64,000 nt of DNA from Gemmataceae bacterium (GTDB taxonomy: Bacteria > Planctomycetota > Planctomycetia > Gemmatales > Gemmataceae), in the NCBI GenBank assembly GCA_019694755.1, contig JAIBBI010000004.1:1-64000 (forward strand), in the 5' to 3' direction. The notes under the pieces are model-generated. The model worked only from the letters and a program-made list of their open reading frames with translations, did no database searches and was not told where the DNA came from. Shown here in pieces: positions 1-8,579 of the stretch (within the stretch, counting starts at the first letter, position 1; the number at the start of each line of letters is the position of its first letter). A program made the translations under genes and the position numbers.

Positions 1-25
1 GTCCCCCGGCGTGGTGCCGGGGGAC
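1..25 (-). terminator. Hairpin downstream of the beta-helix protein gene
   Basis: A perfect 10-bp inverted repeat (arms 1-10 and 16-25, 5-nt loop) lies 13 bp past the stop codon of the minus-strand gene at 39-3521. Stem strength and position fit an intrinsic terminator. The window edge hides any T-run, so this is an inference. Confidence 0.6.
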
Positions 26-38
26 GCCCGATTGATGG

Positions 39-3000
39 TCACACAACCTGTTTGAGGAAGTTCAGTCGGAACTGCAGCAGGTCCGTCGAGCTGTCGACCG
101 AACCGTTGCCATTAAAGTCAAACGTGTCGCTGGTCGACAGAAACGCCAGTCGGAAAGCCAGGAAATCATCGGATTCCACCTTTCCATTGCCACTGGCGTC
201 GCCAAAGATTCGGAAGATCCCGGTCGCCGGCGTGAGCGGCCCGACATACGGTGTCGAGTTGAAGTTGTTGTTGACCAGCACGCCGGCGTTGCCGTTGAGT
301 CCCGCTCCGGTGAACTGTGCGGGGACGGCAGTGAGCGTGTATCTGCCGTCCTGCAGCGACAGATTGCCCGGCGCCCCGTCGACGGCGCCCCCGGTGAACG
401 TGATGGTCACGAACAGCCCGGACACGTCGAGGACCGCGTTGAGCGTTACCGAAGCGCTGTCGCTGACGCGGGTCAGCGTGAAGGCCGCATTGGGAGTGGG
501 GATCGTCACCTTCGAGTCGAAGTTGACCTGCAGGGTCGTAACCCGCGACCGCTGCGCGTTTCCGCCATTAATCCCGACGGACGTAACAATCGACGGAGGC
601 GTCGGATTGGGTTGCAATTCGAACGCGCCCATGTCCGTGCCGTCGGATTCTGTGCCCTGCGGCACTCCCACCTGGTCGAACAGGCGGACGTAGGGGCTAC
701 CGCGTTGGTCGGAGGTGAGCGGGACGGTCGTATTGACGCCTGTGTCGATGGCCGCGCTGCCGGTGAGCAAAGCGTGGGTGAGCGTCGGTCCGCCATTGTT
801 GGCAAGCGGCCCAAGCAGCGGGTCCAGGGGCGTAGCCGCGGTCCCCACGAGGTTGTTCTTCGAGTTGACGCTCTGGAAGAATCCGCCACTATCTTCGACG
901 CCGATCAGCGAGTTGACCGAGGTGATCACGTCGCCGTTGAGGAAGAGGTCGGGTCCGGTACCGGACGACGCTGTGTTCTTGGCGACGATGGTACTTGTCA
1001 TACTAAGAGGCGTGAGAGAAGTACCGCCCGAACGGGAGATGCCGCCACCGTCGACAGCGGAGTTGTTGGTAATAGTGGAGTTGAAAACTTCCAGCACACT
1101 GCCGGGCGTGTTGAAATCCTGGAGGGCGATGCCGCCCCCGGGGCCAGCCGTGGCCGTATTGCCGGAGATGGTGGTATTGGTGATTTTTGCGCTGCCGACA
1201 ACGGTGCCGTAGAAGTAGAGCCCGCCGCCTCCGAGTGTGCCGCTGGCGCGGTTTCCGGTCAAAAGGCTCGACTGCATGTCGAGAGTGCCACTGGTGACGA
1301 AGTAGACGCCGCCGCCCTGGCCGCGGGCGGTGTTGCCCGACACGGTGGTACGTTGCATGACCAACTTGCCGGCAAGGTCGATGGAGATACCGCCTCCGGA
1401 GCCAATCCGGAACCCGAGCGCCGGGTCACCGATGGATGCGTTGTTCTGAACCACTGAATCGACGATGGTTAGCGAGCCGGGATTGGTCGGGAAGGTGTTG
1501 CCGCGGATGTAGATGCCGCCGCCGGTACCGTCGGAAGTGTTGTTCGAAACGGTGACGTTGGTGAGCGTCACGCTTTCGTCTTCAATGAAGATGCCTCCGC
1601 CGCGGTTGCCGGTGCCGGTAATCTTGCCGTTGGTGAAGTTGATGTTGGAGATAGCAACCAAGTTGCCGATGTTCGGCGCGGCAATAGTCATGACCCGTCC
1701 GGTCTGTTTCGCGTCGAGTACCACGCGGTTGGCCGGTCCGGTGATGGTCACCGCATCGGCGACGACGTATTCGCCGTTGACATTGGAAATCGTCTTCTGG
1801 GTCGCGAAGACTGTCGGATCGAAAGTGATCGTATCGGGCGAGCCGTATCCGTTGGATCGGGCGATGGCTTCGCGGAGCGACATGAGACCGTCGGTATCGA
1901 CGACTTCGTCATTCGTCGCATTCACGACAAATGTTGTCGTAATCGAGATGGCGAATGTACCGATCGAGCCAGCCGGGGCCGCGTTAGCGCCGCTGGAATC
2001 GAACACTTGATTCGCGACGAGGGCGACGGTGTAGTTGCCCGAATCTTGTGCATCCCATGCGCCGCCGGGCGGGGTAATCGTGTAAGACGCGATGACGCCG
2101 CCGGCCGTCGGAACGGACGACGCGGCCGTGACGGCGACCGGTTTGCCGACGGGATCGGTCACCGTGATGTCATTGATGTCGATTGATGCGGCCTGCACGC
2201 CATTCGAGCCGACGTAGGTCACCTGCACGACATTGGGGGTTGCGCCGGGAGCGGTCACCGGGCCGAATAGGTTGAGAGTCGGGATTGGGGTTGGGTCGCT
2301 GGATTCGACCGATCCAATATCAATGTTGCCGTCGAGAACCCGAGGCAGTCCACGCTGGTCGAGTGTGAGTGCAGACGGATTCGACCCTTTGTTCCGAACC
2401 GGGCTGCCCGACAGCGGCAGGTGAGTGAATGTCGGGCCACCGTTGTTGGACAACACGCCGAGTTTAGCGTTAGCGGGTGTAGCCAGCGTTCCAACGGTAC
2501 TGTTGGTGTTGACCAACGTGGTCATACCGGCGCTGGTGCCGATGAAACTGTTGGTGGCGTTTGTTGTGCCGGCGTGAACGATGTCCGGGAAGGAATTGGT
2601 GTTGTTGGCGTTCTGGGCAACGATTGAGCTCACGAGGTTGAGCGGTGCGACAGCCGAGGCCGCGGAGAAATTCATGCCGCCGCCACCACCCGTGCCGCCG
2701 GCCGAGTTGTTGGTGATGGTGGAATTCTGGATCTCCACAGTACCGACGAGGCCGCGGAACTGGATGCCTGCGCCGACGGACGAGGCAAAGTTGCCGGAAA
2801 TCGTGGAGTTGCGGATCGAGAAGCCGCCGGCATTAATGTAGCCGTAGAAATAAATGCCGCCGCCGCCGTTGGTGCTGCCGGTCTGGGTGTTCCCGGTGAT
2901 GGAGGAGTTGTTGACGACGAGACTGCCACTGTCGAAGAAGTAGACTCCGCCCCCACGACGACCGGTATTGCCTGATACAGTCGTATTGGTCATGGTCAGC

Positions 3001-3521
3001 GACGAGTTGCCGGCCATATAGATGCCGCCTCCCGAGCCGCCCGCTCCGGTCCCGCCGAAGTTATTGCTGATGATGCAGTCGGTGACAGTCAACGAACTTC
3101 CTGCCAGTCCCATCCGAATGCCGCCGCCGCTCGTGGTCAGCGAGCCATTGGTCAGGGTCATGCCGGAGATGGTCACGGGTGCCGTGCTGTCGACGGTAAT
3201 CAGTCGACCCGTCTTATTAGCATTGATGACAGTGTTGGTCGCCCCGTTGCCGGTCATCGAAAAGCCGACCGTTACCGTCGGAAGCTGCGACGTCAGAGTG
3301 ATGGTCCCGTTGCCGATGAAGCTGACAGTGTTGGTCGGATCCGGCGAGGCGTTGAGTTGGGTGAGGACATACCGCAGGTCGCCGTTGTTTCCGGTTCCGT
3401 TTCCCAGGTCGCCGAAATCGTTGACCAGGAAAGCCGCCGGTACCGTCCGGTCTTCGAGGGGTCTGACCCACAGTCGTCGGCGTTTGGCGGGGAGGTGGCG
3501 GGAAGTCGCGTGACACTTCAT
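39..3521 (-). CDS. Secreted duplicated right-handed beta-helix protein with EF-hand/dockerin-like C-terminus
   Basis: 1160 aa. The ATG at 3521 is chosen over the one at 3560 because GGGAG sits 8 nt upstream of it. A short basic N-terminus leads to the planctomycetal motif LEDRTVPAAF. Two homologous halves (roughly residues 30-410 and 535-960) each hold Ser/Thr/Asn/Gly-rich parallel beta-helix rungs such as NSTITNNSA and GGGIYF, and each ends in an NNGGPT..H..L.GS....DQRG block like the choice-of-anchor Q type domain. A linker with Ig-like character separates them. The C-terminus carries an INGG..QRSRVT Ig-like domain and two EF-hand/dockerin-like calcium loops (FGDASGNGKV and FDFNGNGSV). It is predicted to be an extracellular or surface protein. 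No catalytic motif was recognised, so adhesion or a structural role is a guess. The same C-terminal cassette occurs in the gene at 30877. Confidence 0.88.
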   Translation of the reverse strand: MKCHATSRHLPAKRRRLWVRPLEDRTVPAAFLVNDFGDLGNGTGNNGDLRYVLTQLNASPDPTNTVSFIGNGTITLTSQLPTVTVGFSMTGNGATNTVINANKTGRLITVDSTAPVTISGMTLTNGSLTTSGGGIRMGLAGSSLTVTDCIISNNFGGTGAGGSGGGIYMAGNSSLTMTNTTVSGNTGRRGGGVYFFDSGSLVVNNSSITGNTQTGSTNGGGGIYFYGYINAGGFSIRNSTISGNFASSVGAGIQFRGLVGTVEIQNSTITNNSAGGTGGGGGMNFSAASAVAPLNLVSSIVAQNANNTNSFPDIVHAGTTNATNSFIGTSAGMTTLVNTNSTVGTLATPANAKLGVLSNNGGPTFTHLPLSGSPVRNKGSNPSALTLDQRGLPRVLDGNIDIGSVESSDPTPIPTLNLFGPVTAPGATPNVVQVTYVGSNGVQAASIDINDITVTDPVGKPVAVTAASSVPTAGGVIASYTITPPGGAWDAQDSGNYTVALVANQVFDSSGANAAPAGSIGTFAISITTTFVVNATNDEVVDTDGLMSLREAIARSNGYGSPDTITFDPTVFATQKTISNVNGEYVVADAVTITGPANRVVLDAKQTGRVMTIAAPNIGNLVAISNINFTNGKITGTGNRGGGIFIEDESVTLTNVTVSNNTSDGTGGGIYIRGNTFPTNPGSLTIVDSVVQNNASIGDPALGFRIGSGGGISIDLAGKLVMQRTTVSGNTARGQGGGVYFVTSGTLDMQSSLLTGNRASGTLGGGGLYFYGTVVGSAKITNTTISGNTATAGPGGGIALQDFNTPGSVLEVFNSTITNNSAVDGGGISRSGGTSLTPLSMTSTIVAKNTASSGTGPDLFLNGDVITSVNSLIGVEDSGGFFQSVNSKNNLVGTAATPLDPLLGPLANNGGPTLTHALLTGSAAIDTGVNTTVPLTSDQRGSPYVRLFDQVGVPQGTESDGTDMGAFELQPNPTPPSIVTSVGINGGNAQRSRVTTLQVNFDSKVTIPTPNAAFTLTRVSDSASVTLNAVLDVSGLFVTITFTGGAVDGAPGNLSLQDGRYTLTAVPAQFTGAGLNGNAGVLVNNNFNSTPYVGPLTPATGIFRIFGDASGNGKVESDDFLAFRLAFLSTSDTFDFNGNGSVDSSTDLLQFRLNFLKQVV

Positions 3522-3620
3522 CTGAGTTGCTCCCGGGGTTCTGGAGACGGATCGAATCATGAAACGGACCGGTCGGCCCGACGGAGAAACGACAAGTAAG
3601 TCGCCTCCCCACTGGCGCGC

Positions 3621-3648
3621 AGTCTATCAGAGATTTTTCAGATTACAA
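3621..3648 (-). promoter_or_regulatory. Candidate promoter of the beta-helix protein gene
   Basis: On the minus strand TTGTAA (3643-3648) and TAGACT (3621-3626) are 16 bp apart, and the -10 is preceded by TGA, giving an extended -10 form. Transcription would begin near 3614 and leave a leader of about 90 nt before the chosen ATG. This was found by consensus matching only. Confidence 0.4.
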
Positions 3649-3652
3649 CGGG

Positions 3653-4927
3653 TCAGACGCCGACAAACGGTAACACATAGGGCCCTTTCGGAATCACCGC
3701 GACCCGCGCGGCGGGACCGTATTCTGCCAAGCTGTCGGCCACGGCGCGCTCCACCGTCGGCGCGGCTTCGACATGACACAACTTCAGCCGCTCGGCCGGG
3801 ACGCCGTCGGTGACCACCTTGACCTTGCACCGCGCGACGACCTTCGCAAACTCCTCCAGTTGCCACTGGTCCATCACGAAGTAATCCGAGCCCATGATCC
3901 GACGCTTGAACTCGTCGAGGTCCGGGTTCTCCGTCAGCAACCGTACGAACTCCGGGCTGCCCAGTCCCTCACTCAGCGACGCGGCCAGCACGATGGTCCC
4001 GCCTTGTTTGACGATCGGCAAAGCGCCGAGCAGGCCCTTCACGGCCTGGTACCACGTGGTATCAAGCGGGTGGCCCGCGGCCGTGGTGACAACGATGTCG
4101 AGCGGTTCCGGGACGCCGACACGGACGACGGTCTCAACGAACCGGACGCCGGCTTCCCACGCAGCCACCATGTCGCCGGCCCCGGCCCACGTCACCCGCC
4201 GGGCCCCGTCGAGGCAGGCGTTCACAATGAAGTCGCAGCCGGCCATCTTCGCGATGCGCGTGTTTTCCTCGTGGACGGGATTGCCCGTGGTGATACCGCA
4301 GTCGGCCAGCGGATGTTCGAGGAAGCGGGGGCCGTGCCAGACTTTGACCGTCTCCAGGGCCGCGAGTCCGGGACAGATGACCTTGCGACCGCCGGAGTAC
4401 CCGGCCATCAGGTGCGGCTCGATAAGTCCCGTGGTGATTTTCAGGTCGGCATTGACGTAGCGGGAGTCGATCCACGCGGGCACGCCGGCCGCAGTCGTGC
4501 CGAGATAAGTGTGTTCTTCGGCGCGCTTGCCAAAGTGGTTTTCGATACGGTAGTTGCTGGCGATCTCCTCGCCGACCATTTCGACGAGTTCCGCGCCCTC
4601 GTTTGGCCGGTGCAACCCCGTAGCGATCAGAATGAGAATCCGCTCGCGGGGGATGCCGGCCGCCTCCAGTGTGCGCAGCATCGGCTTGAGGATCAACTCG
4701 TTGGGCACTGGGCGGGTGATGTCGCAGATGGCGATGCAGGCGTCGCGCCGGCCGCGGGCCAGTTCGGCAAGTGGTGGCGAACTGATGGGTTGTTTCAGGC
4801 ACTGCTCGATCGCACCGGCCGGGTCGTCGAGCGGCGGTGCCTCCCGGATCGCCAGCGGGCCGACGACGCGGTCGTCGGGCAGGTCCACGAGCAGGCCCGT
4901 CCGCCCGTAGTCGAGTTGAATCTTCAT
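3653..4927 (-). CDS. LarA-family nickel-pincer-dependent racemase/epimerase
   Basis: 424 aa, the usual length for LarA. LarA racemises lactate, and relatives act on other 2-hydroxy acids, using a nickel-pincer nucleotide cofactor. All four key residues are present at a constant offset of -2 from Lactobacillus plantarum LarA: H106 (ATGLHR), H172 and K182 ([14 protein letters not shown]182 would hold the cofactor), and H198 (VWHGP; nickel ligand). The N-terminal DUF2088-like Rossmann domain begins at residue 1, and the C-terminal half has the [10 protein letters not shown] block. No signal peptide is seen, so it should be cytoplasmic. The cofactor genes larB, larC and larE are not in the window. 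The substrate cannot be told from sequence; many planctomycete homologues are of unknown specificity. Confidence 0.85.
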   Translation of the reverse strand: MKIQLDYGRTGLLVDLPDDRVVGPLAIREAPPLDDPAGAIEQCLKQPISSPPLAELARGRRDACIAICDITRPVPNELILKPMLRTLEAAGIPRERILILIATGLHRPNEGAELVEMVGEEIASNYRIENHFGKRAEEHTYLGTTAAGVPAWIDSRYVNADLKITTGLIEPHLMAGYSGGRKVICPGLAALETVKVWHGPRFLEHPLADCGITTGNPVHEENTRIAKMAGCDFIVNACLDGARRVTWAGAGDMVAAWEAGVRFVETVVRVGVPEPLDIVVTTAAGHPLDTTWYQAVKGLLGALPIVKQGGTIVLAASLSEGLGSPEFVRLLTENPDLDEFKRRIMGSDYFVMDQWQLEEFAKVVARCKVKVVTDGVPAERLKLCHVEAAPTVERAVADSLAEYGPAARVAVIPKGPYVLPFVGV

Positions 4928-4951
4928 GCCGACAGTCTAGCGGCCGGCCGG

Positions 4952-5509
4952 CTACTGGTCCGCGAACCTCCAGATCGGCAGGTAGGGCGGCAACTGGCCC
5001 GTTGCATAATCGTCCGGGCCGAGCATTGTCAGTAGCCGCCGTAACGCCTGTCGGCGAACGACGACATAGTAGTACTCGCACCGAGCGTCGCGCACGGCAT
5101 CCCAGACCTGGTACAACTCGTCGGTCTCTTTCATCGCGGCACGGAGGCACTCGAGGCGGTCGTGCTCGACCGACTGTCGACCCTCCAGGTGCTTGCGGTA
5201 TGACCGATTCTGGCTCAGATAGTCGTTAACCAGCCGGTGATCGGGAAATCGGATTCCGTCTGCGAGTTTCGGTGCGCCACGGAGGTCGCGGTGCCGGCGG
5301 CGCATCAGGTTGATGTTGTCGTCGAAGTCTTCGAGCCGGGCAAAGACGTAGCGGGTCTCGCGCGGGTCGAGGATTTCCCACTCGATTGCCAGAGTGACAA
5401 GAGCCTCCTGCAACTCCGCCCAGGTTTCCGGGTCGGGAAGTGGCTCGGGAATGTCCGGTGGCAGAGTCAGCAGTGTGACGGCCAGCAGATACGTAACCGA
5501 TGACGGCAT
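4952..5509 (-). CDS. Small exported protein of unknown function
   Basis: 185 aa. The ATG at 5509 is chosen because GGGAGG lies 5 nt upstream; the open frame runs on to 5686 but that extension is Arg/Pro-rich and has no start signal. The N-terminus (PSSVTYLLAVTLLTLPP) looks like a short signal peptide or signal anchor. The rest is charged and largely helical (about residues 40-160), with many Arg, Asp and Glu and a RCEYYYVVVRRQALRRLL stretch. No known domain or catalytic motif was recognised. It lies 24 bp upstream of the LarA-like gene on the same strand, so the two may be co-transcribed, but no functional link can be read from the sequence. Confidence 0.65.
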   Translation of the reverse strand: MPSSVTYLLAVTLLTLPPDIPEPLPDPETWAELQEALVTLAIEWEILDPRETRYVFARLEDFDDNINLMRRRHRDLRGAPKLADGIRFPDHRLVNDYLSQNRSYRKHLEGRQSVEHDRLECLRAAMKETDELYQVWDAVRDARCEYYYVVVRRQALRRLLTMLGPDDYATGQLPPYLPIWRFADQ

Positions 5510-5718
5510 GGCAGCCTCCCGGTTGGTCGGGGGCGCGGGCGCGCACGGTGTGCGCGGGGCCGCGCCGCAGACGGCGGAGCCTCCAAGCAGAGGTCGGGTC
5601 AGAGAGGGCAGGCGTCGGAGAGAACCGAAGTTGCGAAAGCGAAACGGACGGCGCCTGTCGAGGGTGGCTCGACTTCTACGATACACGACGCGGTCAATAC
5701 CCCGCGCCGACTATTGGG

Positions 5719-5748
5719 CATATATCACATCGGCCGACGCGGTGCCAA
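5719..5748 (-). promoter_or_regulatory. Weak candidate promoter upstream of the small exported protein
   Basis: The minus strand has TTGGCA (5743-5748) and TATATG (5719-5724) separated by 18 bp, in the most AT-rich part of the 289-bp gap between 5510 and 5798. The leader would be about 200 nt, which is long. Nothing else could be identified in that gap apart from a run of seven T at 5770-5776 with no stem beside it. Confidence 0.25.
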
Positions 5749-5798
5749 TTCCAAACTCGGAATGCAACTTTTTTTGGGATGTGGAACTTCCGGACGCA

Positions 5799-6386
5799 TC
5801 AATCCCGGGGCGTTTCATGCCCGATGTCGCCGTGATACTCGCGGTCGCGGATCGGCCGGGCAGGGTGCCCGACGCAGATTTTCCACGCGGGCAGGTCGTC
5901 GAAGACGCTGGCCCGCGCACCGACCACCGCCCCGGTGCCGATTGTGACTCCGGGCCCGACGAACGCGTCGGCCGCGATCCACACGTCGTCGGCCACAACG
6001 ATCGGTGGGCGGACCAGCGGGAGGTCGGGCCGGGTGAAGTCGTGCGTGCCCGCACAGAGATGGGAATACTGGCTGATCAAGACTCGGGAGCCGATCGCCA
6101 CGCGGCCGAGACAATACAGGATCACGTGATCGCCGATCACGCTGTCGGCACCGACAGCCAGGTTCCATGGCACCTCGATGGAGACGGTTCGCCGAATGCG
6201 GGCCGAGGGGTGGACCTGCGCGCCGAACCGGCGGAGCAGCCAGCCGCGCCAGCCGTACATCGTCCGCCAGCTAAGGCGAAAGAGCGTCGCCTGGGCGATG
6301 TACCAGAACAGTCGGCCAAATTTCTCCCGCGTCGTCCACGGTGAAACGTGTCGGGCGCGCGGGTCGATCGGAGCGGCGGCAGTCAC
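5799..6386 (-). CDS. WcaF-like hexapeptide-repeat O-acetyltransferase
   Basis: 195 aa with a GTG start whose first bases overlap the TGA of the upstream glycosyltransferase gene. From about residue 60 it shows left-handed beta-helix hexapeptide character (VIGDHVILYCLG, VAIGSRVLISQYSHLCAGTHDF, VVADDVWIAADAFVGPGVTIGTGAVVGA). H114 in the GTHDF block matches the expected catalytic histidine of xenobiotic/colanic-acid acetyltransferases. It likely transfers acetyl from acetyl-CoA to a sugar of the exopolysaccharide in the cytoplasm. It is the last gene of a three-gene minus-strand unit behind a GT2 and a GT4. The acceptor sugar is not predictable. Confidence 0.85.
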   Translation of the reverse strand: MTAAAPIDPRARHVSPWTTREKFGRLFWYIAQATLFRLSWRTMYGWRGWLLRRFGAQVHPSARIRRTVSIEVPWNLAVGADSVIGDHVILYCLGRVAIGSRVLISQYSHLCAGTHDFTRPDLPLVRPPIVVADDVWIAADAFVGPGVTIGTGAVVGARASVFDDLPAWKICVGHPARPIRDREYHGDIGHETPRD

Positions 6387-7378
6387 GACGAGGACTCCGA
6401 CTGCCGGGCTTGATTCTTCAATTCCCGGAACTTGGCGATCGAGAGGAATTCATACCACGCGAGCATCCAACAGAGGTAATAGCCGGCGACGCCGTCGAGA
6501 AACCCGCCCTGAAACAGATAGGAGTACAAGAACCGCCAGAGCGGCCGGCCGGGCAGCCAACGCGAGCGGACCTTGAGCCAGCGCCGGCGAGCGACCGGGT
6601 CGCCGAACAGGGCCGGCTTGACGCCGCCGGCATACCCTGCGACCATCGCGTGGGCTTCCCAGTTCGAATACCGGTTGTGCTTCTCGACCCACGTCGACAG
6701 GTCCGGGTAAGCGTAGTGGATCAGGTCGTGTTTCAGAAAGTCGAACCTGCGTGTGGGCACTACGACATGTTCGTGAATCTCATTGTCGCCCGACGCAGTA
6801 TCGCCGAGGCTGCCGATCCGCTCGTACCGCCCTTGTGCGTGGCGGAAAAGACGTAGGTTCCAGACAGGATAATAGCCGCAGTGCCGGATCCACCGGCCCA
6901 TGAAATAGAAGCGGCGCTTCAGGAAATACGCGTCGGCTGTCGGGTGCCGAAGGATCCGCTCGACTTCGTGAGCCAGCTCCGGGGTGACTCGTTCGTCTGC
7001 ATCGACGACGAGGACCCAGTCGTGCTTCCATTGAACGGAATCGAGGGCCCAATTCTTCTTTTTGGGCCATCCGGATGCCGAATAGCGGAAATCGTAGACC
7101 TCCGCGCCGAACGCCTGGGAAATCGGAACCGTGCGATCGGCCGAGGTATGGGAATCGACGACGACGACCTGCCCGGCCCAGCGGAGCAGGCGGAGGCAGT
7201 CGGGTAAATTGGACTCTTCGTTCTTGACCGGAACGAGAATGGAGACCGGGACGCTCCCCGGTTCGGGCCATTGACCGGGCGGGAGAGTCTCCGCCGCCAA
7301 CTCGCCGCACAGAGCGTCGGCAAGCGGATGGCGGTCGAGGGGGCGGGTCGTCGGCCGGGTGGTCGGCGGTGCAGTCAC
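6383..7378 (-). CDS. Family 2 glycosyltransferase (WcaA/KdtX-like)
   Basis: 331 aa, GTG start. The GT-A fold is recognised by VSILVPVKNEE near residue 45, VVVDSHTSADRT, and the metal/nucleotide-binding VVDADERV (DxD-type). A YFLKRRFYFMGRWIRHCGYYP block follows, typical of the LPS-core/colanic GT2 group. The C-terminal third is hydrophobic (RFLYSYLFQGGFLDGVAGYYLCWMLAWYEF), consistent with membrane association. It overlaps the acetyltransferase gene by 4 nt and starts 25 nt after the upstream GT4. It is predicted to add one sugar of the surface polysaccharide repeat; donor and acceptor are unknown. Confidence 0.88.
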   Translation of the reverse strand: MTAPPTTRPTTRPLDRHPLADALCGELAAETLPPGQWPEPGSVPVSILVPVKNEESNLPDCLRLLRWAGQVVVVDSHTSADRTVPISQAFGAEVYDFRYSASGWPKKKNWALDSVQWKHDWVLVVDADERVTPELAHEVERILRHPTADAYFLKRRFYFMGRWIRHCGYYPVWNLRLFRHAQGRYERIGSLGDTASGDNEIHEHVVVPTRRFDFLKHDLIHYAYPDLSTWVEKHNRYSNWEAHAMVAGYAGGVKPALFGDPVARRRWLKVRSRWLPGRPLWRFLYSYLFQGGFLDGVAGYYLCWMLAWYEFLSIAKFRELKNQARQSESSS

Positions 7379-7403
7379 TCTCAGTGGCCCTGGGAAAGTC
7401 TCT

Positions 7404-8537
7404 CTAATTTACCACGCCGGGGCCCGGTTGACCCAGTTGCACGTACCAGCGAATCGTCTGTTCGGCAATTCGAGGCCATGTAAACCGACCTTCCACCAGA
7501 GCCCGACCCGCCCGGGCCGCCGAATTCCGCTCCTCCGGACTGGAAAGCAATCCGTCGAGCGCGTCGGCAATCGCGTCGGGGGAAAGCGAGGTCACCCTTC
7601 CGGCTCCCTCCGCCGCCACCTCCGGAAAGTGGCAGTCTTTGGTAATTACCACCGGTAGTTGGCATGCGAGGGCCTCAAGAATGGCCATGCTGAACCCTTC
7701 CTGGCGACTCGGAAGGCAGAATAGCCGGGCCGCGGACAGTGCGGAGAGTTTCTCGGGGCCGTACAGCGGGCCAGTCAGCCAGACGCGGTGGTTGAGCCCG
7801 GCCCCGGCAATGCGGTTGCGGAAGTCAGTTTCCGCTCCGCCGTCGGGCCCGGCGACCACCAGGTCAACATCCGGGTGCCGGGGTGCGACTTTCGAGAACG
7901 CTTCGGCCAGTAGGTCGAGGCCCTTCTTGTAGTGCAGCCGGCTCAGAAACAGAATGAACGGACGATCACCCGGACCCGGCCGTCGATCGCGAAATCTTTG
8001 CGGGTCCGGGGGCGGGTCGAACTCGGCCAGAAAAATCCCGTTGGGTATCACGAAGCAGGGGGACGTCAGCCTGAGCGGGGCAAGCAAGTCACGCTCATCA
8101 GAGTTAAGAACGTGAAGCCCGGCGGCACGGTTGAGCATCCTTCGGAAGCCGAGCGTGAGAGCCAGCCGCTTTTTCCACTTCTTTTGCGAGAGGCTCCACG
8201 GGTCGAGCATGCCGTGCGGCGCGATTACGTAAGGCACCCCGGCTGACCGTGCCGCCCTAGCGACGGTGAGTAGAACCGGCTCCCAAATACCATGTAAATG
8301 CAACACGTCGGCATTGCGGACAAGGTCAAGGGCCGCTGCCGTCGGCTGCTGCCAGAGGACACTCGCGGTGTGCCGGGGCAGGGTGATCGTCGGCACCGAA
8401 CTCGTGCCGACGACGACCTCGGCGGCGAGACGAACATCGTGCCCAAGGCCGGCCTGAGCGGCCGCCAGATTGCGCGCGACTACCGGCGGGCCCCCTTGGG
8501 CCGGGTCGAGAGACGCAATTACATGCACGATCCGCAT
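7404..8537 (-). CDS. Family 4 glycosyltransferase
   Basis: 377 aa, ATG start with AAGG 5 nt upstream. It has a GT-B fold with the N-terminal acceptor domain MRIVHVIASLDPAQGG, a central PNGIFLAEFDPPP hinge, and the C-terminal donor-binding signature RQEGFSMAILEALACQLPVV (E-x7-E) of retaining GT4 enzymes. FILFLSRLHYKKG is the typical GT4 phosphate-loop strand. It is cytoplasmic or membrane-peripheral and is first in the minus-strand trio with GT2 and WcaF. The divergent GT4 at 8580 starts only 42 bp away, so both promoters would have to lie in or near these coding ends. Confidence 0.9.
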   Translation of the reverse strand: MRIVHVIASLDPAQGGPPVVARNLAAAQAGLGHDVRLAAEVVVGTSSVPTITLPRHTASVLWQQPTAAALDLVRNADVLHLHGIWEPVLLTVARAARSAGVPYVIAPHGMLDPWSLSQKKWKKRLALTLGFRRMLNRAAGLHVLNSDERDLLAPLRLTSPCFVIPNGIFLAEFDPPPDPQRFRDRRPGPGDRPFILFLSRLHYKKGLDLLAEAFSKVAPRHPDVDLVVAGPDGGAETDFRNRIAGAGLNHRVWLTGPLYGPEKLSALSAARLFCLPSRQEGFSMAILEALACQLPVVITKDCHFPEVAAEGAGRVTSLSPDAIADALDGLLSSPEERNSAARAGRALVEGRFTWPRIAEQTIRWYVQLGQPGPGVVN

Positions 8538-8579
8538 ATGGCCTTACAGTGTGGAATTTGCTAGCAAGCGATAAAGACC

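Noticed and set aside
39-3521. CRISPR-like or minisatellite repeat in the Gly/Asn-rich gene
   Set aside because: The periodicity is that of protein beta-helix rungs with varied codons, not DNA repeats with spacers.
5770-5776. T-run as a terminator near 5770
   Set aside because: No stem precedes it on either strand, so it does not meet intrinsic-terminator form.
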